A stretch of 64,000 bases of DNA from Salinispora pacifica CNR114 (lineage in GTDB: Bacteria > Actinomycetota > Actinomycetes > Mycobacteriales > Micromonosporaceae), in the NCBI RefSeq assembly GCF_000514775.1, contig NZ_KI911467.1, forward strand, positions 242,377-306,376, given 5' to 3'. This document shows positions 8,922 through 18,094 of the stretch, piece after piece (position 1 is the stretch's first letter; every line of letters starts with the position of its first letter). The translations under genes were made by a program, and so were the position numbers. The notes under the pieces are model-generated. The model was not told the origin of the DNA and ran no database searches. It saw only the letters and a list, made by a program, of their open reading frames with translations.

Positions 8922-10310
8922 ATGAAGCTGGGCATGAGGACTGTGGCCCTGGCCGGCGTCTTCGCGGTCGTGGCCGCGGCGGCCATGGCGGCCACCACCA
9001 CCGCCACCGCGGCGGCCGCGCCGACCGCGACGTTCGTCAAGGTTTCCGACTGGGGTAGTGGCTGGGAAGGCCGATACACCATCACCAACGGGGGAAGCAG
9101 CACGCTGACCTCCTGGCAGGTCGACTTCGACCTGCCGGCGGGCACCAGCATCGGCACGTACTGGAACGCGCTGATGGACCGCGACGGGCAGCGCTACCGT
9201 TTCACCAACCAGCACTGGAACGGCACAGTCACACCGGGCGCCTCGGTGACGTTCGGCTTCCTCGGCTCCGGCTCCGGCAATCCGAGCGGCTGTCGACTCA
9301 ACGGCCAGCCGTGCCAGCCGACAGCTCCTCCGACGACCAGTCCACCCTCACCCTCACCGACCACCGCACCTCCTGGTAGCACGCCGGTCGCGGCGAACGG
9401 ACAGCTGCGGGTCTGTGGTGAACAGCTCTGTAACGACAACGGCAAGGCGATCCAACTGCGGGGCATGAGCACGCACGGTCTGCAGTGGTACGCCAACTGC
9501 GCGACCAACGCCTCCCTGGACGTCCTCGCCCACCAGTGGGGCGCCGACGTCCTGCGGATCTCGATGTACATCCAGGAAGGTGGCTACGAGACCGACCCGC
9601 GTGGCTTCACCGACCTGGTCCATGAGTACATCGAGATGGCTACCGCTCGCGGCCTCTACGCGATCGTCGACTGGCACATGCTCACGCCGGGCGACCCCAA
9701 CTACAACCTGTCGCGCGCGCAGACCTTCTTCGCCGAGATCGCCGACCGGCACCGGGACAAGGTGAACGTCCTCTACGAGATCGCGAACGAGCCGAACGGG
9801 GTCAGCTGGGGCGCGGTCAAGAGCTACGCCGACCAGGTCATCCCGGTGATCCGAGAGCGGGACCCGGAGGCTGTGGTGCTGGTCGGCACTCCCGACTGGT
9901 CGTCGCTCGGGGTCTCCGGAAGCGGCGGCGGCGTGGACGCCATCACCGCCAACCCGGTGGCGGCCAGCAACCTGATGTACGTCTTCCACTTCTACGCGGC
10001 ATCGCACCGCGACCTGTACTACAACACCCTGGCGGCGGCGGCCGACCAGATTCCGATCTTCGTGACCGAGTTCGGCACCCAGCAGTACACCGGCGACGGT
10101 CCGAACGACTTCACCATGTCCCAGCGCTACCTCGACCTGATGGCGAGCAAGAAGATCAGTTGGGTCAACTGGAACTACTCCGACGACTTCCGCTCCGGCG
10201 CGGTCTTCACCACCGGAACGTGTGCCAGTGGCGACTTCGGCGGCACCGGCCCGCTCAAGCCGGCCGGTGGTTGGATCCGTGACCGCATGCGTACCGCTGA
10301 CGACTTCTGA
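8922..10310 (+). CDS. secreted endoglucanase: CBM2 + GH5
   Basis: A 462-residue extracellular cellulase. Residues 1-31 are an alanine-rich signal peptide ending in TATAAAA. Residues about 32-125 form a CBM2 cellulose-binding module with conserved tryptophans (WGSGWEGRYTITN, then LTSWQVDFDLPAGTSI and NQHWNGTV). A Pro/Thr/Ser linker follows, then a GH5 domain from about residue 150 with LRGMSTHGLQWY, the acid/base glutamate in YEIANEPNG and the nucleophile in FVTEFGTQQ. The start ATG 8922 follows AGGAGG; an upstream ATG at 8904 lacks a site. It hydrolyses beta-1,4-glucan outside the cell. Confidence 0.93.
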   Translation: MKLGMRTVALAGVFAVVAAAAMAATTTATAAAAPTATFVKVSDWGSGWEGRYTITNGGSSTLTSWQVDFDLPAGTSIGTYWNALMDRDGQRYRFTNQHWNGTVTPGASVTFGFLGSGSGNPSGCRLNGQPCQPTAPPTTSPPSPSPTTAPPGSTPVAANGQLRVCGEQLCNDNGKAIQLRGMSTHGLQWYANCATNASLDVLAHQWGADVLRISMYIQEGGYETDPRGFTDLVHEYIEMATARGLYAIVDWHMLTPGDPNYNLSRAQTFFAEIADRHRDKVNVLYEIANEPNGVSWGAVKSYADQVIPVIRERDPEAVVLVGTPDWSSLGVSGSGGGVDAITANPVAASNLMYVFHFYAASHRDLYYNTLAAAADQIPIFVTEFGTQQYTGDGPNDFTMSQRYLDLMASKKISWVNWNYSDDFRSGAVFTTGTCASGDFGGTGPLKPAGGWIRDRMRTADDF

Positions 10311-10331
10311 CCGCCCCTCCACCCGGATCAC

Positions 10332-10371
10332 AAACCGCCGCCCCGGTCGATCAGCCGCCGGGTGGCGGTTT
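10332..10371 (+). terminator. stem-loop after the cellulase gene
   Basis: AAACCGCC at 10332-10339 pairs with GGCGGTTT at 10364-10371, and an inner CCCGG/CCGGG extends the stem. It lies 21 bp after the GH5 stop in the convergent region between GH5 and the aldo/keto reductase, so it can act as a terminator for the cellulase. There is no long T-run, which is normal in this GC range. Confidence 0.6.
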
Positions 10372-10651
10372 CCGTACCGGCGCGCGCCGCAGGAATGCCC
10401 ACCACGTACGGGAAAGTCACCTCCGGGGCTCTCGGTTCACCTGCTCCAGGCCCGTGCTGTCGTCGGCGCGTGCCGTAGCCGCTGGCGTAGCGGGCAACAG
10501 CGGCGGGCACCGACGAGCGATCTCGCCGCGGACCACCGCGAGTTCCTGCCCAACCCGGTCCGACCAAGTAGCCGTCCCGCTACAACGAATCGGTGACTCT
10601 GCCAGCCGCCTGGGCCGACCTGGCCGAACTGCAGGACTCGCCACGGCACGT
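10372..10651. other. intergenic region without recognised gene
   Basis: Between the GH5 terminator and the convergent aldo/keto reductase end I see only short frames without domain signatures. No repeat or RNA structure stands out. Confidence 0.5.
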
Positions 10652-11632
10652 TCACATGCGGATGGCCTGCGGCTGGTAGGGCTCTTCGAGGTATTGCATC
10701 TGCTTCTCGGTCAGCGAAACGTCCACCGCCGCAACCGCATCATCAATGTGCCGTTCCTTGGTGGCCCCGACGATGGGGGCGGTCACCCCAGACTTACCCA
10801 GCAGCCAGGCGAGACCGACCTGCGCTGGTGGGAGAGCGCACTCGTTGGCGACTTGGGCCACCCGGTGCAGGATCCGCTCATCGCCGCGCCCGTACAGCGC
10901 CTCCCGGCGGTCGGCGTCGCCGCCGGACGCACGAGCGGTGGTTGTTGCCTCGGTCGTTCCGGCGCGGGCGACCAGTCCACGGGCCAGCGGGCTCCACGGG
11001 ATGACGCCGACTCCCTGGTCGCGGCAGAGCGGGATCATCTCCCGTTCTTCTTCTCGGTAGAGCAGGTTGTAGTGATTCTGCATGGCAACGAACCGAGTCC
11101 ACCCGGACATGTCGGCAGCGTGTTGCGCCTTGGCGAACTGCCAGGCGGCCATGCTGGAGGCACCGAGGTACCGGGCCTTTCCGGCGCGTACCACCTCGTG
11201 CAGGGCCTCCATCGTTTCCTCGATCGGTGTCTGGTCGTCCCAGCGGTGGATCTGGTAGAGGTCCACATGATCGGTGCCGAGCCGGCGCAGCGACTCGTCA
11301 ATGGCAGTGTGAATGCGCTTGCGGGACAGCCCACCGTCGTTGGGCCCACTGCCCATCGGGAAGAAGACCTTGGTGGCAAGGACGTAGTCGTCCCGCCGCG
11401 AGAAGATCTTGCCCAGCAGACGGCCGGTGACCTCCTCACTCGTTCCTGACGAGTACATGTCGGCGGTGTCGAAGAAGGTGACTCCGGCATCCACCGCCCG
11501 CCGGACGAGAGGTTCGGCGGCGTCCTCGCTGAGCACCCACCCATCGCTCTTGCCGCGATCGCCGTAGCTCATCATTCCCAGACAGATCCGCGAGACCTTC
11601 AGCCCTGTCCTGCCCAAACGTACGTACTGCAC
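10652..11632 (-). CDS. aldo/keto reductase
   Basis: A 326-residue (beta/alpha)8 NADPH-dependent oxidoreductase. It has the N-terminal YVRLGRTGLKVSRICLG, the catalytic Asp/Tyr pair in TFFDTADMYSSG, the Lys strand VLATKVFFP, the catalytic-His strand LYQIHRWD, and the C-terminal VTAPIVGATKERHI cofactor segment. It resembles the YghZ/IolS-type group. The start was placed at GTG 11632 (VQYVRLG), directly at the family N-terminus, since the frame upstream is arginine-rich and non-homologous. The carbonyl substrate is unknown. Confidence 0.9.
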   Translation of the reverse strand: MQYVRLGRTGLKVSRICLGMMSYGDRGKSDGWVLSEDAAEPLVRRAVDAGVTFFDTADMYSSGTSEEVTGRLLGKIFSRRDDYVLATKVFFPMGSGPNDGGLSRKRIHTAIDESLRRLGTDHVDLYQIHRWDDQTPIEETMEALHEVVRAGKARYLGASSMAAWQFAKAQHAADMSGWTRFVAMQNHYNLLYREEEREMIPLCRDQGVGVIPWSPLARGLVARAGTTEATTTARASGGDADRREALYGRGDERILHRVAQVANECALPPAQVGLAWLLGKSGVTAPIVGATKERHIDDAVAAVDVSLTEKQMQYLEEPYQPQAIRM

Positions 11633-11995
11633 TCGGTTTGCCCCCCCACGCGACAACGAGATCACCGTGACCCTACGGGCAGGTGTGTGGTAGCACGCAA
11701 TGCCTGAGACCTCCGTCACCTGAAGCTCTCTCGGTCTGGTGTCTCCGAGGTGCCCCCGCTCGACGGGCCGGGCGCCGCGCCTGCTCTGGTAAGGCCAACC
11801 GGCTGACCTCGTCTCGCGCCACCGCTGGCAGATTCCGGTACCTGGTTCGCAACGTGTCCGGATCACACCGTGCGCGGGGTGGCTGTCACTGTCGCGCGGC
11901 GGTGGGAGCGTCGTACCCCCTTCCTAGCCTGGGATTCGTCACACCCGGTGACCCGGCCCGGTTTCCCGCTGGCCGGTTTCCCTCGAGGAGTTACG
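11633..11995. other. divergent intergenic region
   Basis: This 363-bp spacer carries the promoters of the aldo/keto reductase (leftward) and the VOC gene (rightward). I see no additional gene, repeat or clear operator in it. Confidence 0.5.
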
Positions 11996-12364
11996 GTGCT
12001 CAACCACATTGCCGTCCACGTGCGTGACTTCGACGCCAGCCGTGTCTTCTACGATGCCGTCCTGACCACCCTTGGGGGGCGTCGCCTGTTGGAGTCCCCG
12101 ACCCAGGTCGGCTATGGCACCGACACTCCTGACTTCTGGCTCTATCCGCTGCGTGGCGCGGACGAGGGAGCCGAGGTGCACATCGCCTTCACCGCGGCTG
12201 ACCGGGCTACCGTGCGGGCGTTCCACGACGCCGCGGTGGCGGCCGGGGCGGAGGTGCTACATGCCCCCAGAATCTGGCCGGAATACCACCCGAACTACTT
12301 CGGTGCTTTCGTCCGCGACCCGGATGGCAACAACGTCGAGGCGGTCTGCCATGAGCCGGAGTGA
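11996..12364 (+). CDS. VOC (glyoxalase/bleomycin-resistance fold) protein
   Basis: A 122-residue single VOC module: LNHIAVHVRDFDASRVFYDA at the N-terminus (metal-ligand His and the second-strand FY) and FVRDPDGNNVEAVCHEPE at the C-terminus (metal-ligand Glu). The GAGGAG site at 11985-11990 supports GTG 11996 as start. Members include glyoxalase I and drug-binding proteins; nothing nearby specifies the ligand. Confidence 0.87.
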   Translation: MLNHIAVHVRDFDASRVFYDAVLTTLGGRRLLESPTQVGYGTDTPDFWLYPLRGADEGAEVHIAFTAADRATVRAFHDAAVAAGAEVLHAPRIWPEYHPNYFGAFVRDPDGNNVEAVCHEPE

Positions 12365-12745
12365 TCGCCGCCCCGGCTACGCCTGGCACACGCTCGGCGG
12401 GCACCTCGACACCTCGGCGTCTTCCGGGGTTGTGGGGAGACACCGGTGCCGGAGGCTTCGAACAACGATGCGGACGATGTACGCGAACTGCTTTCTGTAC
12501 GCGTCCTGCTGACCCGCCGCCGCGCACCTTGGCGACATCGGGGGTGGCCCCTCAGCTGACAGTCCTGATGCCACGGACCAAGATCGGGGCAGTGCTGTGC
12601 TGGCGAGGAACGTGGGCTGGCAGGCAGAAGTCGTCTCGGCGCGGGACGCCCGGGTGGCGTATGCGGGCGCGCGAGTAGCGGTGGCGTCCCCTGGGCCCGT
12701 CCGGCTGGCGGATCGTCGTCGTTGGGGCCGCGAACCCGCCGGAGC
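12365..12745. other. intergenic region without recognised gene
   Basis: This 381-bp stretch lies between the VOC gene and the convergent cupin gene. Short frames exist on both strands but none has a recognisable domain or a good ribosome site. Confidence 0.5.
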
Positions 12746-13138
12746 TCAGCCGGTCGGCGGCTCGTCCGCGCCCGCGGTCTCGGCCGCGTCGGCCTCCTCC
12801 TTGGTGCGGTGCACCGCTTGGTCGGCGTGCTGCGGTGGGCTGTAGATCGTGTAGAGCACCAACGGGTTCGGCCCGGTATTGACAAAGTTGTGCCTGGTGC
12901 CGGCCGGCACCACGATCTGACTGCTTCGCTCGATTTCGCGCCTTTCGCCGGCAACCCGCGCTTCGCCGGCGCCGCTGACGAAGGTCAGAATCTGGTCCGC
13001 ATGCTCGTGCACCTCGTCGCCGATCTCACCCCCGGGTGGGATCGTCATGACCACCAGTTGGAGGTGCTTACCGGTCCACAGCACCCTTCGGAAGTCCGAA
13101 TTCCTCTCAGCCACCGTCACGATCGTGTTATCAATCAT
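12746..13138 (-). CDS. cupin-domain protein
   Basis: A 130-residue single-domain cupin. Motif 1 reads PPGGEIGDEVHEHADQILTF and motif 2 VVPAGTRHNFVNTG, preserving the His/Glu/His metal ligands. The C-terminal 25 residues are an acidic, alanine-rich tail. ATG 13138 (MIDNTIVTVAERN) follows GGGCAGGG. It lies 76 bp after the SDR gene on the same strand and is probably in the same transcript as TetR-SDR. The substrate is unknown. Confidence 0.87.
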   Translation of the reverse strand: MIDNTIVTVAERNSDFRRVLWTGKHLQLVVMTIPPGGEIGDEVHEHADQILTFVSGAGEARVAGERREIERSSQIVVPAGTRHNFVNTGPNPLVLYTIYSPPQHADQAVHRTKEEADAAETAGADEPPTG

Positions 13139-13214
13139 GCCCTGCCCATACCCGCTACGGCCGAACACCATGCCGCTGCCGCCAAGGCGCGCCTGCGGCG
13201 GCAGCGGCCTCGGG

Positions 13215-14126
13215 TCAGAGTGGCTCCCCGAGGGGCCCGTACTCTTCGGCCAGGTTTTCGGCCCAGTGGGCGGCGAAGTCCGGTTGGCTGCCGTCAACGT
13301 CGGTGAACCCGTACTCCCGGTAGAGTCCCCAGGTGGCCAGGGCGCGTCCGGTCTTGGCCAGGACGTTGGGGTCCGCGGCCAGCGCGGCGACAGCCCGACC
13401 GAGGTAGGCCGGGGTTTCGGAGTGGGCGAAGTTGGGGTCCTGGGCCACCCCGTCGCGCCAGTTGGCCTCGGTGACACCGAAGTGTTCCAGCATGGCCTCC
13501 GAACGGAGAAAGCCCGGCGTGATGGCTACGGCCGCCACGCCGTGGGGCTTGAGCTCGGCCGCCTGGGCGACGGCGAGGCGGATGACCGCGGATTTCGCCA
13601 GATCGTAGAAGAGGCTGCCGCGGTAGCGGGCGGTGTTGCCGTCGGTCACCTCCACCACCAGGCCGCTGCGGCGGGCGACCAGGAGGGGGAGCGCGTACCG
13701 GCTGGTGATGATGTGGGTCTCCACCGCCTGCCGCAGCAACCGCAGACCGGTATCGAGCTCCTGTTCCCACAGTGGATGCTCCCAGTCGGTGAGCGGATCG
13801 CCGCCCCACACCGAGTTGACCAGGATGTCGAGTTGGCCGTCCTGCTCGGCGGTGACCTGGTGGATGAGCGCCTGGACCTCGCCGGGACGGCTGTGGTCGG
13901 TGCGAACGGCGATACCCAGTCCGCCGGCGGCGGTGACGCGCTCGGCGGTCTGTTCGATGGTCTCCGGCCGGGCGAGGTCGGAGCGTTCGCCGGCGCTGCT
14001 TCGTCCGGTGACGTACACCGTCGCACCGGCGGCGCCGAGTTCGACGGCGATGCCCCGTCCGCCACCGCGGGTGCCGCCGGCGACCAGGGCGACCTTTCCG
14101 GCCAGCGGGCGTGCGTCAATGGTCAT
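13215..14126 (-). CDS. SDR-family oxidoreductase
   Basis: A 303-residue short-chain dehydrogenase/reductase. It carries the cofactor motif (VAGGTRGGGRGIAVELGAAG), the strand-4 variant NSVWGG in place of NNAG, and the YDLAK catalytic Tyr/Lys. The C-terminal region about residues 210-290 is longer than usual. Its ATG overlaps the stop of the TetR gene (ATGA at 14123-14126), so the two are translationally coupled and the SDR is the likely target of that regulator. Confidence 0.9.
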   Translation of the reverse strand: MTIDARPLAGKVALVAGGTRGGGRGIAVELGAAGATVYVTGRSSAGERSDLARPETIEQTAERVTAAGGLGIAVRTDHSRPGEVQALIHQVTAEQDGQLDILVNSVWGGDPLTDWEHPLWEQELDTGLRLLRQAVETHIITSRYALPLLVARRSGLVVEVTDGNTARYRGSLFYDLAKSAVIRLAVAQAAELKPHGVAAVAITPGFLRSEAMLEHFGVTEANWRDGVAQDPNFAHSETPAYLGRAVAALAADPNVLAKTGRALATWGLYREYGFTDVDGSQPDFAAHWAENLAEEYGPLGEPL

Positions 14127-14746
14127 GACTCCTCCAGATCAGGGTTTGCTTGCGGCGGCAGGTGGGGCGCCAGCACGGCGTCGAGCTCCTGCCGAAGCCG
14201 CTGTTCGAGGCGGCCTTCGCGCTCCAGCGCCCAGTTCAGGCCGGCGCCGGCGGTGACCGCCTGCACCGTGCGGGCCAGCGCCGCGGGGCTACTGTCGGTG
14301 CGGAGTTCACCGGTGTCCGCTGCCTCGGTGAGTAGCTGCTCGATCATTCGTTGCTGGGTGTGGTGAATGGTCAGGGCGCGTTCGTAGAGCTGCGGATCAC
14401 CGAGGTCCATACACAGGAACGCCAGGTGATTGGCGTAGCTCTCCGGGGTGCTCAGCGCCGCCACGGACCGCACCATCAGCGTCGTCAGGGCCCCGAGCGC
14501 CGAGTCGTGCGTGCGACGCACTCGCCCAACCAGCTCGTTGATGTCCTTCTCCGTCTGGTTGGCGAGGGCGAGGAGTAGGCCATGTTTGGAGCCGAAGCGT
14601 TGCGCCAGGGTTGCCGGTGCCAGCCCGACCGCGCGTGCCACGGCGGCCAACGTGAGACCCGCCGGGCCCACCTGACCCATGACGTGCGTCGTCGCACGCA
14701 GGATCACCACGTCGTCAACTCCGCGCGGACGTCCCACCGGCATCAC
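14123..14746 (-). CDS. TetR-family transcriptional regulator
   Basis: A 207-residue TetR protein with an N-terminal HTH (MGQVGPAGLTLAAVARAVGL, then APATLAQRFGSKHGLLLALA) and a C-terminal helical pocket. It is the first gene of a coupled TetR-SDR pair. A perfect 10-bp inverted repeat lies 6 bp upstream of its start codon and is the obvious operator, implying autoregulation. Its relation to the exporter ending 106 bp upstream is uncertain. Confidence 0.9.
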   Translation of the reverse strand: MMPVGRPRGVDDVVILRATTHVMGQVGPAGLTLAAVARAVGLAPATLAQRFGSKHGLLLALANQTEKDINELVGRVRRTHDSALGALTTLMVRSVAALSTPESYANHLAFLCMDLGDPQLYERALTIHHTQQRMIEQLLTEAADTGELRTDSSPAALARTVQAVTAGAGLNWALEREGRLEQRLRQELDAVLAPHLPPQANPDLEES

Positions 14747-14752
14747 CCCACA

Positions 14753-14778
14753 TTAATAAATGGCCGTTCATTTATTAA
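14753..14778. promoter_or_regulatory. perfect inverted repeat, TetR operator
   Basis: TTAATAAATG (14753-14762) and CATTTATTAA (14769-14778) are perfect complements separated by 6 bp. The AT-rich palindrome stands out in GC-rich surroundings and sits just upstream of the TetR start (14746). Its geometry matches TetR-family operators, so autoregulation of TetR-SDR(-cupin) is likely. Confidence 0.8.
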
Positions 14779-14852
14779 ATCAGGTGGGGGTCGCCCCGGG
14801 CAAATCCCGCCGCTACCCGTGCCCACGTCCGCTGGTCAGGGCCGATCCACCG

Positions 14853-16154
14853 TTACCGCTGCCGTAGTTCGCGGCGGGCGCAGCCGTAGCCGAACGCGGC
14901 CAACAGCGCTGCCGCGGTGGCGAGGAAGATCGCCGTGCTGCCGTAGGCTTCGGCCACCAGACCGGCGGCGATCGTGGAGAGCGGAAACAGACTCAACGCG
15001 GCGAAGACGATCGCGCTCATCACCCGGCCAAGTAGGTGCGGCGCGGTGCTCTGCTGCACGATCGTGATCACCAGTACATTCGTGACGGTGCTGGCGAGGC
15101 CGGCCACCGACAGCGCGACCACGGCGCCGAGATAGCCGGCGAAGGGCACCAACGCGACAGCGACACCCAACACCAGGCCCGAGATCATCGCCGTCGATCC
15201 GCGTCGGGGCAGCCCCGCCACACCGGCGGAGCAGAGCCCACCCACCAGCGAGCCGGCCGTGAAGGCGGCGAGCAGACCGCCCAGCCCACCCGCACCAGCG
15301 GCGAAATCGTCGTTGTTCAGCGACGGTAGACCGACCCGGACCATTCCGCCGACGGTGAGGTTGGCGGTCGCGGTGACCAGCAGCACGGTACGCAACAGCG
15401 CCGACTCACGAAGCAGCTGCCAGAACCCGATCTCTGGACCGGCCGGCGGCGTCCCGTCGGCCGGCTCCGGCGTCGGTGCCGCGCCGCCACCAGTGGCGGC
15501 CGCCACCGGCATCGCCGCAGCGCGCCCCACACCGCCGATCATCGCCAGGCAGGCCGCCGAAACGGCGAAGGTCACGGCGTCCACACCGAACGCCACCGCT
15601 GGCGAGAGGGCGATCACCACGAGCCCGGCCGCACCCGGACCGATCATTCCGGCCGCGAACGTGGCGGTGCTGTGCAATCCGTTGCCAGCCTGCAACTGCT
15701 CGGCGGGCAGCAGCCGCGGGGTGATCGCGTAGGCAGCGGGCTGGAACAGCCCGGCGCCGAGTCCGGTGCCGGCCACCAACACCGCTACGGCGACCATGCC
15801 GCCAGCTCCGGTCACGGCGACCACGACGATGCCGGCGGTGAACAGCACCCGAATCAGGTCAGAGATCAGCATCACCGGCCACGGGCCGATCCGGTCGGAG
15901 AAGACCCCGCCCAGCGGTGTCGTCACCAGCCGGCACAGCCCATAGCCGGCCACCAGTAGGCCGAGATCGCGCGCGCCGCCGCCGAACTGGTAGACCAGAA
16001 ACGGAAGCGCCACCGTGTGAAAGGCATCACCAAAGACAGAGATCAATTCGGCCGCGAACAGCAGCCGGTAGCCGCGGATGCGCAGGGGAGCGAAGCTGAG
16101 CTGCGGCCGGAACCGGCGAGTGATGGAGGTGGCCGCCGTCGTAGCCTCAGCCAT
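14853..16154 (-). CDS. MFS exporter of the putative RiPP cluster
   Basis: A 433-residue major facilitator of the MFS_3/enterobactin-exporter type with about 12 membrane segments. A loop at about residues 200-225 is alanine/proline-rich, and the motif-A-like turn is GGVFSDRIGPWPVM. ATG 16154 lies inside the last codons of the P450 gene (stop at 16147), so translation is coupled. The role inferred from context is export of the modified peptide or self-protection. Confidence 0.87.
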   Translation of the reverse strand: MAEATTAATSITRRFRPQLSFAPLRIRGYRLLFAAELISVFGDAFHTVALPFLVYQFGGGARDLGLLVAGYGLCRLVTTPLGGVFSDRIGPWPVMLISDLIRVLFTAGIVVVAVTGAGGMVAVAVLVAGTGLGAGLFQPAAYAITPRLLPAEQLQAGNGLHSTATFAAGMIGPGAAGLVVIALSPAVAFGVDAVTFAVSAACLAMIGGVGRAAAMPVAAATGGGAAPTPEPADGTPPAGPEIGFWQLLRESALLRTVLLVTATANLTVGGMVRVGLPSLNNDDFAAGAGGLGGLLAAFTAGSLVGGLCSAGVAGLPRRGSTAMISGLVLGVAVALVPFAGYLGAVVALSVAGLASTVTNVLVITIVQQSTAPHLLGRVMSAIVFAALSLFPLSTIAAGLVAEAYGSTAIFLATAAALLAAFGYGCARRELRQR

Positions 16155-17349
16155 GGAGGGATACCGGAAGTGACTCCAGTCCACGCAACATGATCGTGTC
16201 TCGCCACCGGAGCTGACGCACCTCCGCGGCGAGCGCCAGCCTCGGGTGCCGCCTCAGTAGGGCACCGAGAGCCACCTCACCTTCGAGTTTTCCGAGAAAC
16301 GCGCCGAGGCAGCGGTGCAGGCCGTGGCCGAAGGCGAGATGTCCGGTGTCGCGCCGGTCGAGGATCAACCGGTCGGCGTCCGGGAACCGGTCGGGGTCCC
16401 GATTGGCGCCGCCGAGCGACACCAGCACCAGCTCACCGGCGGGAATCACGACATCGTCAACAGCGACGGGCGTGGTGGTGAACCGTAGCGTTGCCATGGC
16501 GACCGGGGACTCGTAGCGGAGGAACTCATCTATCGCCTCCGGCAGCGCGTGCTGGTTTGCCAGCAGCCACCGGTGCTGGTCGGGGTTGCGCATCAGGGCG
16601 AGGGTGGCGGTGCCGAGCAGGTTGACGGTCGTCTCGTGCCCACCAATCAGGAGCAGGAAGACCATGCCGATGATCTCGTCGTCGGTCAGCTGGCCCGCGT
16701 CGCGCGCGGCCAGCAACTCCGTCAGGATGTCGTCGCCGGGCCGGGTCTGTCGTATCCGTAGCTGAACCGCGATGTAGTCGGTCATTTCCCGCAGTGCCGT
16801 GGCGAAGGCGGCAGGGTCGTCGTCGTGCGTCAGGATCGCCGTTGACCAGGATCGGTAGGCGTTTCGCTCCTCAGCCGGGAAGCCAAGCAGCTCACAGATG
16901 ACCAACATCGGCAGCGGGAAGGCGAAGTCCTGCACCAGGTCCACTGTCGTTCGACCGGTGAGCCCGTCCAGCAAGGAGGTGGTGATGCGTTCCACCAGTG
17001 GTCGCATCGCCGCCACCCGTCGAGCGGTGAACGCGCCCTGAACGTGGCGCCGCAACCGGGTGTGGTCCGGCGGGTCGCTGTTGAGCATGTGGACGATGTC
17101 ACCGCCGAGGGTAACCCCGGCGACCCGGTTGTCGGCCAGGGCCTGGGCGCGGCGGGCGTCCTGCCCGAATCGTGGGTCGGCCAGCGCCGCCCGCACATCC
17201 CGGTAGCGGGCGATGACCCACATCGGGATGCCCTCGTCGCTGTGCAGGATCGATACCGGGCCGTTGGCGCGGATGCGGGCCAACGTCGGGTACGGATCGG
17301 CGATATACGGCACCGGTGGCGGGGTCGACGTGCCGGTCACGGTCTCCAC
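16147..17349 (-). CDS. cytochrome P450 of the putative RiPP cluster
   Basis: A 400-residue bacterial P450 with all signatures intact: I-helix oxygen-activation motif IGGHETT (235-241), K-helix EFLR (275-278) and heme loop FGHGLHRCLG (340-349, cysteinate Cys347). It starts at GTG 17349 after GAGGAG. It is co-oriented with DUF5825 (52 bp upstream) and overlaps the MFS gene. It would oxidise, hydroxylate or cross-link the product; redox partners are not encoded nearby. Confidence 0.9.
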   Translation of the reverse strand: METVTGTSTPPPVPYIADPYPTLARIRANGPVSILHSDEGIPMWVIARYRDVRAALADPRFGQDARRAQALADNRVAGVTLGGDIVHMLNSDPPDHTRLRRHVQGAFTARRVAAMRPLVERITTSLLDGLTGRTTVDLVQDFAFPLPMLVICELLGFPAEERNAYRSWSTAILTHDDDPAAFATALREMTDYIAVQLRIRQTRPGDDILTELLAARDAGQLTDDEIIGMVFLLLIGGHETTVNLLGTATLALMRNPDQHRWLLANQHALPEAIDEFLRYESPVAMATLRFTTTPVAVDDVVIPAGELVLVSLGGANRDPDRFPDADRLILDRRDTGHLAFGHGLHRCLGAFLGKLEGEVALGALLRRHPRLALAAEVRQLRWRDTIMLRGLESLPVSLHG

Positions 17350-17401
17350 GGCTCTCCTCGCGGTTGGGGCGGTTGGGGCGGTTGGCGGGAGAAGGGCCTG
17401 C

Positions 17402-18094
17402 CTACACGCTCAGGGCAGGAGACGGCCACCGGTACGCCCGGGTCGGCAGCCACCACAGATACCCGGACTGCTCGGCGATCAGCCGTGCCTCGGTCAGCTC
17501 CTCACGCACGGGAACGGGCAGCTGCCCGGCCGGGACGCCCTCCGCCAACTCGGTGATCGCCGCCAGATGCGCTGGTTCGTCGATGGTGTACATCTCCAGC
17601 GTGCCGAGCCGCCGGTCGCGTACCTCGGTGAACCCCGGGCCCCGCCGGGACACGCACATCCCCAGAAAAAACGACGTCTGCCAGCCCCGTACCGCCGCGT
17701 CGTCGTCGACACCATTCACCCGAGCCGGCGGATACAGATGGTTGAACAGGCCTCGACCCGCGCAGCCGTCGTGACAACGAGCTACCCACTCCACCGAGAC
17801 CGCGTGGGCCGTCAACTCCCGGAGCAACACCAGGGTGCGGGCGGCGACGACGCCCGCGTCCGGACACAGGTCGACCGGGTCGGCGATCCGGACCTGCCGG
17901 ACGCCCAGGTGGTAGAGCTCGGCGACGAGGGGTTCCCACGGGCCGGTGATCTGTCGGGTACCGAGAGACATACCCGGGACCTGGGCGGTGGTGGGCTCGT
18001 AGTCGCGGGACAATTCGATCTCGACCCCGCTTGCGCCCCACTCGGTCAGCTCGGTGAGCTCAGGCGACGACGGTGGCACGCGATTCCTCCTCAA
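17402..18094 (-). CDS. DUF5825 protein, partner of the radical SAM methyltransferase
   Basis: A 230-residue protein recalling the DUF5825 family, which I know as a neighbour of RiPP-type cobalamin radical SAM methyltransferases in actinomycetes. Visible features are an ADPVDLCPDAG segment, an alternating region LLRELTAHAVSVEWVARCH, and a FFLGMCVSRRGPGFTEVRDR strand near the C-terminus. Its 5' end overlaps the radical SAM gene by 35 bp, indicating translational coupling and probably a physical complex. GTG 18079 is an alternative start. The biochemical role is unknown. Confidence 0.7.
   Translation of the reverse strand: MRRNRVPPSSPELTELTEWGASGVEIELSRDYEPTTAQVPGMSLGTRQITGPWEPLVAELYHLGVRQVRIADPVDLCPDAGVVAARTLVLLRELTAHAVSVEWVARCHDGCAGRGLFNHLYPPARVNGVDDDAAVRGWQTSFFLGMCVSRRGPGFTEVRDRRLGTLEMYTIDEPAHLAAITELAEGVPAGQLPVPVREELTEARLIAEQSGYLWWLPTRAYRWPSPALSV

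Noticed and set aside
12746..14746. TetR, SDR and cupin as tailoring genes of the RiPP cluster
   Set aside because: They are on the same strand, but a separate operator and a 106-bp gap after the MFS gene mark a likely independent unit; inclusion cannot be supported from sequence alone.
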